Source: Mesorhizobium sp. B2-1-8
Lineage (GTDB): Bacteria > Pseudomonadota > Alphaproteobacteria > Rhizobiales > Rhizobiaceae
NCBI RefSeq assembly: GCF_006442545.2
Contig: NZ_CP083952.1
Coordinates: forward strand, 682,001-746,000
Reading direction: 5' to 3'
DNA: 64,000 nucleotides
In this document: in pieces, positions 48,460 to 56,573 of the stretch
How positions within the stretch are numbered: the stretch's first letter is position 1
Layout of the letters: each line of letters opens with the position of its first letter
Position numbers and translations under genes: made by a program
Notes under the pieces: model-generated
What the model saw: only the letters and a program-made list of their open reading frames with translations
What the model was told of the DNA's origin: nothing
Databases searched by the model: none

Positions 48460-49480
48460 ACTCGCCTCGCAGATAGGCAATGACCACATCGGCCGCGATA
48501 TCGGACATGCGCAGGCCGACCTCCCTCGTAATGTCGCCTTCGACACGGCTTTGCACCCAGCCCAGAAACGCGAAGGCCCGCAGCGCGGCGAACAGCGGCA
48601 GCGCGGCGATGTCGCGCACGGTCAACTCGCGCTGCTGCCGGTAGCCTTCCAGCAGCGATGCCTCGATCAGCGGATAGAGCGGCTCGTCGCGGTTCTGGTA
48701 GAGCGCGACGGCAAGGTCGTACATGTGCCAGCCAAGGCCGCAATCGTCGAAGTCGATGATGCGCACCGCACCGTCATGGATGAGCACATTCTCGCGCACC
48801 AGATCGGCATGGATGATGCCGAAATTGCGGGCGCTGCGTTCATGCTCCGACAGCGCCTTCACGGCCTTTTCCCGGGCCTGGAAAACCAGGTCGCGGCGCG
48901 CGCCGTCGAGGAAGGGCGAGGTCTCGAAGCGTCCCCAATTTGGGGCCGCGCCGAAGAAGCCGTCGAAATCCCAGGCATGGCGGGCGAAGCCGGCAGGCGG
49001 CACCCAGGCGGCGGTGACTGTATGCATGTGGGCGACGCTTCGACCGATCGCCATGAAGACCTGCTTCAATTGTTCCGGCGCATAACCCAGCGGCACGCCG
49101 CGCGCACCGACGGCGCGGCCTTCGAGCCAGCTCAGACAATCGATCTGGCGCGGTTGCGCCAAGGCGGCGGTGCTCACGAGCACGAACGGATCGCCGGCCT
49201 GCGTTGCGATCGGAGACGGCGTGGCGACGCCGGCGGCTTGCAGAAAGCTCATCCATTGCAATTCCCCGCGCAGCGCGGCATCCGTGTGATAGCCAAGCCG
49301 GTGCACGCGCATCACGGCCGGCCGACCGCCGGGCAGGTGAACCCGGAAGACCGCATTCTCCCGGTATTTCAAGAGCTCCGGTTGCCCGTGGCGAACGCCC
49401 CAATGTTCGAGCGCGCGACTGGCAAGGTCGGTCACGTCAGCTGCCGTTTCCGGCTCGGCATGCGTCGAGACAGCGTTCAC
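48458..49480 (-). CDS. Aminoglycoside phosphotransferase-family small-molecule kinase
   Basis: A 340-residue APH/choline-kinase-fold protein. Motifs are YRENAVFRVHLPGGRPAVMRVHRLGYH (nucleotide-binding strand and Lys/Arg region), FGIIHADLVRENVLIHDGAVRIIDFDDCGLG (catalytic loop HxDLxxxN and the DFD metal motif) and WHMYDLAVALYQ. Such kinases phosphorylate choline, ethanolamine, homoserine, hydroxylysine or aminoglycosides. The GTG start at 49480 overlaps the stop of the upstream class-III PLP enzyme by four bases. Kinase plus class-III PLP lyase is the hydroxylysine/phosphoethanolamine arrangement, so a hydroxylysine-like or ethanolamine kinase is more likely than antibiotic resistance (inference). 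Confidence 0.82.
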   Translation of the reverse strand: MNAVSTHAEPETAADVTDLASRALEHWGVRHGQPELLKYRENAVFRVHLPGGRPAVMRVHRLGYHTDAALRGELQWMSFLQAAGVATPSPIATQAGDPFVLVSTAALAQPRQIDCLSWLEGRAVGARGVPLGYAPEQLKQVFMAIGRSVAHMHTVTAAWVPPAGFARHAWDFDGFFGAAPNWGRFETSPFLDGARRDLVFQAREKAVKALSEHERSARNFGIIHADLVRENVLIHDGAVRIIDFDDCGLGWHMYDLAVALYQNRDEPLYPLIEASLLEGYRQQRELTVRDIAALPLFAALRAFAFLGWVQSRVEGDITREVGLRMSDIAADVVIAYLRGE

Positions 49481-50778
49481 GCCGGCACTCCGCCGACTTC
49501 GCCGAGCACCTCGTCGAGCGTTCCGATCAGCAGATCGGCATTGTCGCGGGAGAAGGGCATTGGCGGGCGGATCTTCAGCACATTGCCATGAATGCCGGTC
49601 TTGCCCATCAGCACGCCACGGTCGCGCATGGCGTTGATGACGCGGCCGGCGATATCGGACGCCGGCTCGCGGGTCTGGCGGTCGTGGACAAGCTCGGCGC
49701 CGAGGAACAGGCCGGCTCCCCTGACTTCGCCGATGCAATCATGCCGATCGGCCAGCGGCCGCAGCAGCTCGAGCGCGTAGGCGCCGACATCGCGCGCATT
49801 GGCGACGAGGTTTTCGTCTTCCAGGACATCGAGGACCGCATTGGCCACCGAGCAGGAGACCGGATTGCCGCCAAAGGTGTTGAAGTAACGGAAGGCGTTG
49901 CGGAAGGTAGCCAGGATATCTTTCGTTGTGACCACGGCGGCGACCGGATGGCCGTTGCCCATCGGCTTGCCCATGGTGACGATGTCGGGCACGAAACCGG
50001 CGCGCTGGTGGCCCCAGAAATGGCTGCCGGTGCGGCCGAAACCGGGCTGAACCTCGTCGGCGATCATTAGACCGCCCGCCTCGCGCACCGCCGATACGGC
50101 GTCGTCGAAAAAGCCGTTGGGAAGTGACGGAAAACCTTCATTGGCGAGCAACGGGCACAGGATCATGCCGGAAAGGCCTATGCCTTCCCTGGCCAGCGAG
50201 GCGATGGCTTCGCGCACGGCGTCGCCGAAAGCCTTGCCATTGGCCATCGCATCGGGATGGCGAAAACTGTCAGGCGCCGGCACCAGCCTGACATGGTGGG
50301 CGCGGCCGCCGACCGGCGGCATGCGGGTCGAGAGCTGCGAAACCGCTGTGGTGTTGCCGTGATAGGTGGCGTCGGTGGCGATGATACCCATCTGGCCGGA
50401 GACCGCCTGCGCCATGCGCAGCGCGATGTCATTGGCCTCGCTGCCGGTGCAGGTGAGGATCGCGGTCGACAGGCTGGCATCGAAGGTCGCGGTCAGCCGC
50501 TCGACATAGTCGAGGATGGCGGTGTGGAGATAGCGCGTGTGGGTGTTGAGCAGGCTTGCCTGCCGGCACAGCGCCTCGACCACATGCGGGTGGCAATGGC
50601 CGACATGCGCGACATTGTTGTAGGCGTCGAGATATTTTCGGCCATCGGCATCATGGAGCCAGACGCCTTCGCCGCGCACCAGGTGCACGGGCTCGTCATA
50701 GAACAGTTGCGATTTCGCGCCGAGCAGGCGGGAACGCCGGCTAACCAGCGCCTCGTCGGCCATTTTTTGCTGAGCCAT
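49477..50778 (-). CDS. Class-III PLP enzyme, AGXT2L/phospho-lyase-like
   Basis: A 433-residue fold-type-I PLP protein. It has AYNNVAHVGHCHPHVVEAL, then TCTGSEANDIALRMA (cofactor phosphate), LMIADEVQPGFGRTGSHFWGH with the Asp to pyridine nitrogen, and PDIVTMGKPMGNGHPVAAVV with the Schiff-base Lys. The sequence around VQPGFGRTG and GKPMGNGHP is typical of the AGXT2L group. Characterised relatives are ethanolamine-phosphate and 5-phosphohydroxylysine phospho-lyases rather than true aminotransferases. Pairing with a kinase gene, translationally coupled, supports a phospho-lyase. The ATG at 50778 is preferred over TTG and GTG codons just upstream because of CGGAG eight bases earlier. Confidence 0.85.
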   Translation of the reverse strand: MAQQKMADEALVSRRSRLLGAKSQLFYDEPVHLVRGEGVWLHDADGRKYLDAYNNVAHVGHCHPHVVEALCRQASLLNTHTRYLHTAILDYVERLTATFDASLSTAILTCTGSEANDIALRMAQAVSGQMGIIATDATYHGNTTAVSQLSTRMPPVGGRAHHVRLVPAPDSFRHPDAMANGKAFGDAVREAIASLAREGIGLSGMILCPLLANEGFPSLPNGFFDDAVSAVREAGGLMIADEVQPGFGRTGSHFWGHQRAGFVPDIVTMGKPMGNGHPVAAVVTTKDILATFRNAFRYFNTFGGNPVSCSVANAVLDVLEDENLVANARDVGAYALELLRPLADRHDCIGEVRGAGLFLGAELVHDRQTREPASDIAGRVINAMRDRGVLMGKTGIHGNVLKIRPPMPFSRDNADLLIGTLDEVLGEVGGVPA

Positions 50779-50800
50779 CACCAAAACTCCGTTGTGTCCG

Positions 50801-52150
50801 TCAGACCTTCGACAGGCCCGCGTCGATCGCCTCGCCGATCCTGGTAACGTCCGCGGCGCCGATGATCAGCGGCGGCGACAGGATGATGGTGTTGCCGGAG
50901 ACGCGCAGCATGACGCCGGCCTCATAGGCAGCCTCGGAAACGACGGCCATGGTCTTCTTGTCGGCGGCCTTTTTCGTCGCGCGATCGGAGACCAGTTCCA
51001 CCGCCGCCATCAGGCCCTTGTACCTGACGTCGCCGACCATCGCGTGCTTCGCCTTCAGGCCTTCCAGCACCGCCGCAAGCTCGACGCCGCGCGCGGCCGC
51101 GTTCTCGTTCAGGCGCAGCCGTTTGGTCTCGGCAAGCGCCGCCAGCCCGGCCGCGCAGCCGACCGGGTGGCCGGAATAGGTATAACCATGGCCGATCGCG
51201 CCGAAACTGGTCTTGTCGGCCTCGAAGGCGTCGGCAACCCTGGCGCCGATCAGGGTCGCGCCGAGCGGGAAATAGCCCGAGGTGATCGCCTTGGCGATGG
51301 TCATGAAATCCGGTTTTACACCGGACAGCCGCGAGCCCGACCAGGCGCCGGCGCGGCCGAAGCCGGTGACCACTTCGTCGGCGATCAGCAGGATCTCGTG
51401 GCGGTCGCAGATTTCGCGCACCAGCGGCATGAAGCTCTCATGCGGAACGATGACGCCGCCCGCACCCAGCACCGGCTCCATGATGAAAGCGGCGATGGTG
51501 TCGCCGCCCTGGAAGGCGATCTCGTCCTCCAGCGCCTTGGCGCACAGTTTCGCCAGCCGCGCCGGATCGGTTTCGTCGAACGGGTTGCGGAAGGTCCATG
51601 GGGCGGGAATATGGAAGACGCCGGGCAGCAGCGGTTCGTAGTTGCGGCGGAAATTGGCGTTGCCGTTGACCGAGGCGCCGCCGAAATGCGTGCCGTGATA
51701 GCCCTTCTTCAAGGCGAGGAATTTGGTGCGGTCGCCCTGGCCGCGGATCTTCCAGTATTGCCGGGCCAGCCGCAATGCCGTTTCGACCGAATCGGAGCCG
51801 CCGGAGGTGAAGAAGGTCCGCACCATGCCCTCCGGCTCGAACCACTCGGAGAGCTCATAGGCGAGCTCGATCGACGGCCCGGTCGAGGTGCCGCGAAAGC
51901 CCGAGTAGTAAGGCAGCGCGCCGAGCTGGTCGGCGATCGCTCTCTTGATCGGATCGCAGCTGTAGCCGAGGTTGACGTTCCACAACCCGCCGACGGCGTC
52001 GAGCACGGTGTTGCCGGCGATGTCGGTGACCATCACGCCCTCGCCCTTCATGATCACCTTTGGCGGGTTGGCCCGCATCTCGGCCGGATGCGCCATCGGG
52101 TGCCAGATCGGCTTGGCATTCTTCTCGGTGAGGAAATTGATGTCGCGCAT
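50801..52150 (-). CDS. Class-III aminotransferase (omega-amino acid:pyruvate type)
   Basis: A 449-residue PLP aminotransferase. GLWNVNLGYSCDPIKRAIADQLGALPYYSGFRGTSTGPSIELA, then FFTSGGSDSVETALRLARQYW, IAAFIMEPVLGAGGVIVP, LLIADEVVTGFGRAGAWSGS and MTIAKAITSGYFPLGATLIG (Schiff-base Lys) are all intact. This pattern is shared by beta-alanine:pyruvate, taurine:pyruvate and related omega-transaminases; the amine donor is unknown. It lies 22 bases upstream of the phospho-lyase-like gene on the same strand, so both are likely in one operon led by the IclR gene. Confidence 0.88.
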   Translation of the reverse strand: MRDINFLTEKNAKPIWHPMAHPAEMRANPPKVIMKGEGVMVTDIAGNTVLDAVGGLWNVNLGYSCDPIKRAIADQLGALPYYSGFRGTSTGPSIELAYELSEWFEPEGMVRTFFTSGGSDSVETALRLARQYWKIRGQGDRTKFLALKKGYHGTHFGGASVNGNANFRRNYEPLLPGVFHIPAPWTFRNPFDETDPARLAKLCAKALEDEIAFQGGDTIAAFIMEPVLGAGGVIVPHESFMPLVREICDRHEILLIADEVVTGFGRAGAWSGSRLSGVKPDFMTIAKAITSGYFPLGATLIGARVADAFEADKTSFGAIGHGYTYSGHPVGCAAGLAALAETKRLRLNENAAARGVELAAVLEGLKAKHAMVGDVRYKGLMAAVELVSDRATKKAADKKTMAVVSEAAYEAGVMLRVSGNTIILSPPLIIGAADVTRIGEAIDAGLSKV

Positions 52151-52170
52151 CGCAAGGCTCCGCAAATGTC

Positions 52171-52839
52171 TCAGGCAACTGGAACGAGGTCGAAATGGCC
52201 GAGTGCCTCGGCATAGGAATAGGCCGGCCGGGCAACGTCGAAATGAACCGTGCGCATGCCGGCGGCACGGCCGCCATCAACATTGCGCTGCTGGTCGTCG
52301 ACGAAGACGCAGGCGGCGGCCGGCAGGCCAAGCGCTTCGGTGACGAAGGCGTAGGCACGCGGATCGGGTTTGAGGATGCCGGTATAGGTGGCGTCGACGA
52401 TCACGTCGAACAGGCCGAGCAGCGGCAGACGCTGGCGGAAGCCGGCGCCGTAGAACAGGTCGAGTTCGTTGGAAAGGATCGCCAGGCGAAAGCCCGCGGC
52501 ATGGACGGCGCGGATGGCGCGCTCGGCTTCGGGTCGCACCACTTTTTCGGGCTCGGCGCCTCGTGCGCGCCGAACGAAGGTTTCCATCGCCTGCCAGTCC
52601 TCGCCGACGAGGCGGCCGACCTCCCCGGTGCGCGTTCGCCAATAGTCGCGTTCGCTGATCTCGTCGGCCTGCATGGCCAGCCACAGCGGATCCGAGTCCG
52701 GATCGAACGGCCCGCGCCAATTCAGCGTTCCTGACGCCAGGCCGAGCGCCTGTTCGGTCAGGGCGTGGGTCTCGAACAGCGTGCGGGTGACGACGCCGCC
52801 GAAATCGAGGACCAGCGCCTGGGCGGGAATGGCACTCAC
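52171..52839 (-). CDS. HAD-superfamily hydrolase
   Basis: A 222-residue haloacid-dehalogenase-type phosphatase. Motif I is LVLDFGGVVTRT, motif II LAILSNELD, motif III Lys in GILKPDPRAYAF, and motif IV CVFVDDQQRNVDGG. In motif I the second acidic residue of DxD is Gly, as in the YihX/epoxide-hydrolase-N-terminal subgroup, some of which still act as phosphatases. Its start overlaps the stop of the Tm-1-like gene by four bases. Likely removes phosphate from a pathway intermediate of the same operon (inference). Confidence 0.85.
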   Translation of the reverse strand: MSAIPAQALVLDFGGVVTRTLFETHALTEQALGLASGTLNWRGPFDPDSDPLWLAMQADEISERDYWRTRTGEVGRLVGEDWQAMETFVRRARGAEPEKVVRPEAERAIRAVHAAGFRLAILSNELDLFYGAGFRQRLPLLGLFDVIVDATYTGILKPDPRAYAFVTEALGLPAAACVFVDDQQRNVDGGRAAGMRTVHFDVARPAYSYAEALGHFDLVPVA

Positions 52840-54113
52840 GCGGCGACCTCCTTGGCAGGCGTGCCGCGCGGGACAATGCCTTCCTCGACCCAGCGGTCGA
52901 AGATTTCGAGCGCCTTGGCGACGAAGCCGTCGCTGTTGATGTGGGCGTCGATCTCGTGGAACTCTACTTGCGCGGGAATGGCCTTGCGCATTTCATCGAC
53001 GAAGGCGGCATGCGCTTCGGGCTCATGGAGTGGCTCGCCCTCGGCGTCCCATTCCTGGATGCCACGGGAAGGCAGGATCAGGGCGGAACGGCCCTTTGCC
53101 ATGCCGAGCTTGGCGGCGATGGTCCGGGCGACCTCGCGGCGGTCATCCGCATCGACGGTAACCGAAGCAATCAGCCTGTTGTGAGCGTGAAACGGGCGTT
53201 CGGAAAATTTAGCCGGCAAAGCCTGCCAGGTCGGCAGGTCAACCATGTCGATCGCGCCTGGCGCCGCGATCTGCGGGACGCCACGGGCGCCGGCATTCTC
53301 CAGCCGGTCGATGCCGGAACTAACGACGGAGCCGGCCAGATGGTTGGTGATCTCCTGCAGGCTGAAGTCGAAGACGGCGCAGAAATGATCCTGGCCGGCG
53401 ATCGATTCGAAAGCGCGGCCGCCCATGCCGGTGGTGTGGAAGACCGCGACATCATAGCCGCGCTGTTCCAGCGCCGGCTTCAGCGTCTTCATATAGCGAA
53501 GGCAGGAGCTGCCGAGCGAGGTCATGCCGATGGTCGGGCCGGTCGCCGCAGCCGAGGCCCGTGAGGCGAGTGCCAATTTCGCCGCGCCGACGACTGCGCC
53601 ACAGGCCTGCGACAGGACCAGCTTGCAGATCGAGTTGAGGCCATAGAGCCCACCCGCCCACAGGATCATCATCAGGTCGGGCGCGACGCGCTCCGGCGGG
53701 ATGAGGTGCGAATAGGCAATGGTGGAGACGACGAATTTCGGCACGCCGAGCGGCAGGCTGAGCGCGACATCCAGCGCCAGATCGGTTCCCATCGAGCCGC
53801 CGATGGCGATGAAGGCGTCGATCTCGCCGGCTTGGTGCAGCTTGCGCACCAGCTGCACGGCGCCGCCGGCCATTAGCGTCATGGCGGTGTTCTCGTCACC
53901 GCTCGCGACGATCTCGCCGATCGTGACATCCACGGCGCGGGCGACCGCGTGCTTGTCATGATCGGGGCTATAGGGCGGGTCGCCCAGCACACTGACGTCC
54001 ATCATCACGGCGCTGCCGCCCGATGCCTCGATGCATGCTTTCATGAACAGCAATTCGTCGGCCTTGGTGTCGCCGGTGCCTATGACCAGGATGCGGGGCG
54101 TCTGTTCGGACAT
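52836..54113 (-). CDS. Tm-1-like (UPF0261) protein
   Basis: A 425-residue protein of the UPF0261/Tm-1-like family. It has ILVIGTGDTKADELLFMKACIEASGG, then VSVLGDPPY, IDAFIAIGGSMGTDLALDVALSLPLGVPKFVVSTIA and a C-terminal domain with VDADDRREVARTIAAKLGMAKGRSALILPSRGIQEWDAEGEPL. The N-terminal half of the plant homologue binds ATP; bacterial functions are not established to my knowledge. Both flanking genes overlap by one to four bases (IclR stop with this ATG, and this stop with HAD), so it is embedded in the operon and likely has a metabolic role. Confidence 0.85.
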   Translation of the reverse strand: MSEQTPRILVIGTGDTKADELLFMKACIEASGGSAVMMDVSVLGDPPYSPDHDKHAVARAVDVTIGEIVASGDENTAMTLMAGGAVQLVRKLHQAGEIDAFIAIGGSMGTDLALDVALSLPLGVPKFVVSTIAYSHLIPPERVAPDLMMILWAGGLYGLNSICKLVLSQACGAVVGAAKLALASRASAAATGPTIGMTSLGSSCLRYMKTLKPALEQRGYDVAVFHTTGMGGRAFESIAGQDHFCAVFDFSLQEITNHLAGSVVSSGIDRLENAGARGVPQIAAPGAIDMVDLPTWQALPAKFSERPFHAHNRLIASVTVDADDRREVARTIAAKLGMAKGRSALILPSRGIQEWDAEGEPLHEPEAHAAFVDEMRKAIPAQVEFHEIDAHINSDGFVAKALEIFDRWVEEGIVPRGTPAKEVAA

Positions 54114-54883
54114 CAGGCCTGCCTCCTCAGCGCTTGCAGATTATCGCCGTTGAGCCGCATCGAAATCTCCCGCGCCACGGCCACGGCCGCAAGTCCTCTT
54201 TCCACGATGTCAGCCGCTGTCGTCCTGGCTTTCGGCGCCGCCACCGCGATCGTGCCGAGCGCGAACCCGTCCGCCGCCAGGATTGCCGCCGCGACGCTGA
54301 TGACGCCTTCTTCCAGGCCCTGGTCGCAGATCGAATAGCCGCGCTCGCGTGCCTCGCCCATGGAGCGGGAGATAGCGGCCGGCTCGGTCAGCGTGTGCGC
54401 CGTGAAGGCGTCCAGGGGGCCAGCCAGGCATCCTTTGACGGCGTCGTCCCTGGCGAAGGCCAGATAGACGATGCCCGAGGCGGTCGAATGCAGGGGCAGA
54501 AGCTGGCCGATATCGACATTGACCCGGTTTGCCCGTGCCGGATGCTCGACATGGACGGTGACCAGCCTGTCGACGCCGAATTCCGACAGATGCACGGTCT
54601 CGGCCGTGGCACTTGCCAGATCCCGCACCAGCGGCACCGCGGTCCGCAGGAAGGGAAAGCGGGCCTCGCGGATGCGCGCCAGCCGCGATAGGCCGGCGCC
54701 GAGCCGATAGTGCCGTGTGGCCGCATCCTGCTCGACGAGACCATGGCCGGTCAGCGCGACCAGCAGGCGCCGTGTCGTCGCCTTGTCGAAACCCGACCGG
54801 CGCGCCAGGTCCGAGAGCCCGAGCTCGGGCTCGGCCACGGTGAACAACTCCAGAAGCGAAATCGCCTTGCCGACCGTACTCAA
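54113..54883 (-). CDS. IclR-family transcriptional regulator
   Basis: A 256-residue regulator. The winged helix is TVGKAISLLELFTVAEPELGLSDLARRSGFDKATTRRLLVALTGHGLVEQD. The effector domain has TVHLSEFGVDRLVTVHVEHPAR, LPLHSTASGIVYLAFA and GLEEGVISVAAAILAADGFALGTIAVAAP, the IclR C-terminal pattern. I take the TTG at 54883 as start because GGGAGGA stands five bases before it and the HTH begins immediately; an ATG 81 bases upstream would add an unrelated stretch. First gene of the leftward operon and divergent from an APC permease, so it probably controls both. Confidence 0.86.
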   Translation of the reverse strand: MSTVGKAISLLELFTVAEPELGLSDLARRSGFDKATTRRLLVALTGHGLVEQDAATRHYRLGAGLSRLARIREARFPFLRTAVPLVRDLASATAETVHLSEFGVDRLVTVHVEHPARANRVNVDIGQLLPLHSTASGIVYLAFARDDAVKGCLAGPLDAFTAHTLTEPAAISRSMGEARERGYSICDQGLEEGVISVAAAILAADGFALGTIAVAAPKARTTAADIVERGLAAVAVAREISMRLNGDNLQALRRQA

Positions 54884-54969
54884 TGCATCCTCCCTGAGCG
54901 GGCAATCAATTAACGTGTGAATTAACTTGACAGGAAGCCGCTTTGTTTGCAAGTCTATATTCAAAATAA

Positions 54970-54988
54970 TGGTTCAAATAATGAACCA
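54970..54988. promoter_or_regulatory. Candidate IclR operator
   Basis: Perfect inverted repeat TGGTTCA-AATAA-TGAACCA in the gap between the IclR gene and the permease gene. IclR-family proteins often bind GGTTC-type dyads. A TTGACA at 54927-54932 is a possible -35 element for rightward transcription, but I do not see a well-spaced -10. Confidence 0.7.
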
Positions 54989-55054
54989 CATCCAGAGCGT
55001 ATGGGACAGGCCGATCGGCCGGCAAGCCAAACGGCTTGCAAACAGGAGGGACCA

Positions 55055-56503
55055 ATGTCAGCAATTTCGGAAACGGCGCCGGCCAACAGGCTGCGCAAGA
55101 ACAGTCTGGGTGTCGGCGCCATCACCTTCATGGTGATCTCGGCGGCGGCGCCGCTCACCGCGGTCGCCGGCGGCACGCCGCTCGGCATGCTGATGGGCAA
55201 TGGCGCCGGCTTTGCCGGCACCTATCTGATCGTGACGGTGCTGCTGCTCCTGTTCGCGGTCGGCTATGTCGCCATGTCGCGCCATGTCGGCAATGCCGGC
55301 GCCTTCTACGCCTACGCGGCGCGCGGCCTCGGCGGTCTGGCCGGCGGCGCCACGGCGCTGATTGCCATCCTGTCCTACAATGCCATGCAGATCGGCGTCA
55401 TGGGCCTGCTCGGCGCTGCCACCTCCGGGCTGTTCGCCGGCTGGGGCATCAACCTGCCCTGGTGGGTGTGGAGCTTCATCGCCATCGCCATCGTCGCCGT
55501 GCTCGGTTATCGCCAGGTCGATCTGTCGGCCAAGATCCTGACGGTGCTGGTGCTGTGCGAATACGCCGTGGTGCTGATCCTTGATCTCACCATCCTCAAG
55601 ACCGGCGGCGACAGCGGCCTTTCGGCGGCTCCGTTCAGCTGGAGCCAGATCACATCAGGCGCGCCGGCCATAGCCATCCTGTTCTGTTTCGCCGCCTTCA
55701 TCGGCTTCGAGGCGACGACGATCTACGCCGAGGAAGCCCGCGACCCCAAGGTCACCATTCCGCGCGCCACCTATTTCTCGGTCGTCCTGATCGGCGTCTT
55801 CTACACGGTCACGGCCTGGCTGATGGCGGTCGGTGCCGGCGTCGACAAATTGCTGCCGGCGCTGCAGGGCCTGCAGGATCCGACGACTTTCCTGTTCGGC
55901 CTGTCCGACCGCTACTCCGGAACGCTGCTGACCCACGCGATGAGCATCCTGTTCGTGTCGAGCCTGTTCGCCGGCGTGCTGGCATTCCACAATGCCGTTG
56001 CCCGCTACATCTACGTTTCCGGGCGCGAGAAGCTGCTGCCGCAGTCGATCGGCGTGACGCATTCGGCACATCAGAGTCCGCATGTCGCTTCGGTCATCCA
56101 GAGCGTGCTCGCCGCTGTCGTCGTCGGGCTGTTCGCCGTGCTCGGCCTCGATCCCGTGCTGGCGCTCTTCTCGTGGCTGACCAATGTCGCGACGCTCGGC
56201 GTCATCGTGATGATGGCGGTCGCCTCGCTCGCCGTGGTGATGTACTTCCGCGCCAACCCGTCGGCCCAGGAGAATGCCGTAAAGACCACGCTCCTGCCCG
56301 GGCTGACCTTTATCGCCTTCGCCGTCATCATCTACCTGATCGTCATCAATTTCGGCAGCCTGTCGGGAGCCGGCGGCTTCCTCGGCGTGTTCCTGCCGGG
56401 GCTGGTGCTGATCGCGGCGGTGATCGGACTGCTGCTGGCGGGTGCGTTGAAGAGCCGGGATCCGGTCGCCTTCGAAAGCCTCGGTTTGCCGCTGAAGGAT
56501 TGA
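55055..56503 (+). CDS. APC-superfamily amino acid permease
   Basis: A 482-residue inner-membrane transporter with about twelve hydrophobic segments. VGAITFMVISAAAPLTAVAGGTPLGMLMGNG is TM1 with the glycine-rich break. CFAAFIGFEATTIYAEEARDPKVTIPRATYFSVVLIGVFYTVTAWLMAVG is the highly conserved APC segment 6-7. The ATG at 55055 is preceded by AACAGGAGGGACCA. Substrate should be an amino acid or amine, plausibly the one degraded by the divergent operon or by the P450/aldehyde dehydrogenase genes downstream. Confidence 0.92.
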   Translation: MSAISETAPANRLRKNSLGVGAITFMVISAAAPLTAVAGGTPLGMLMGNGAGFAGTYLIVTVLLLLFAVGYVAMSRHVGNAGAFYAYAARGLGGLAGGATALIAILSYNAMQIGVMGLLGAATSGLFAGWGINLPWWVWSFIAIAIVAVLGYRQVDLSAKILTVLVLCEYAVVLILDLTILKTGGDSGLSAAPFSWSQITSGAPAIAILFCFAAFIGFEATTIYAEEARDPKVTIPRATYFSVVLIGVFYTVTAWLMAVGAGVDKLLPALQGLQDPTTFLFGLSDRYSGTLLTHAMSILFVSSLFAGVLAFHNAVARYIYVSGREKLLPQSIGVTHSAHQSPHVASVIQSVLAAVVVGLFAVLGLDPVLALFSWLTNVATLGVIVMMAVASLAVVMYFRANPSAQENAVKTTLLPGLTFIAFAVIIYLIVINFGSLSGAGGFLGVFLPGLVLIAAVIGLLLAGALKSRDPVAFESLGLPLKD

Positions 56504-56524
56504 ACGACCGGTTTCAAAGCATCC

Positions 56525-56549
56525 AGGGGCGGCGCGAGATGCCGCCCCT
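56525..56549 (+). terminator. Hairpin after the APC permease
   Basis: Perfect 9-bp inverted repeat AGGGGCGGC (56525-56533) and GCCGCCCCT (56541-56549) between the permease stop and the P450 start, without a T tract. It may end or attenuate the permease transcript, or simply stabilise it. Confidence 0.5.
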
Positions 56550-56573
56550 CCGACCTCAAAAGGAGCGGCCGGT

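Noticed and set aside
48458-49480. Aminoglycoside resistance gene
   Set aside because: The fold is shared by many metabolic kinases, and coupling to a class-III PLP enzyme in a catabolic operon argues for a small-metabolite kinase.
54927-54961. Complete sigma-70 promoter for the permease
   Set aside because: TTGACA is clear but no -10 hexamer is found at 16-18 bases; only a weak TCTATAT-like stretch lies too far away.
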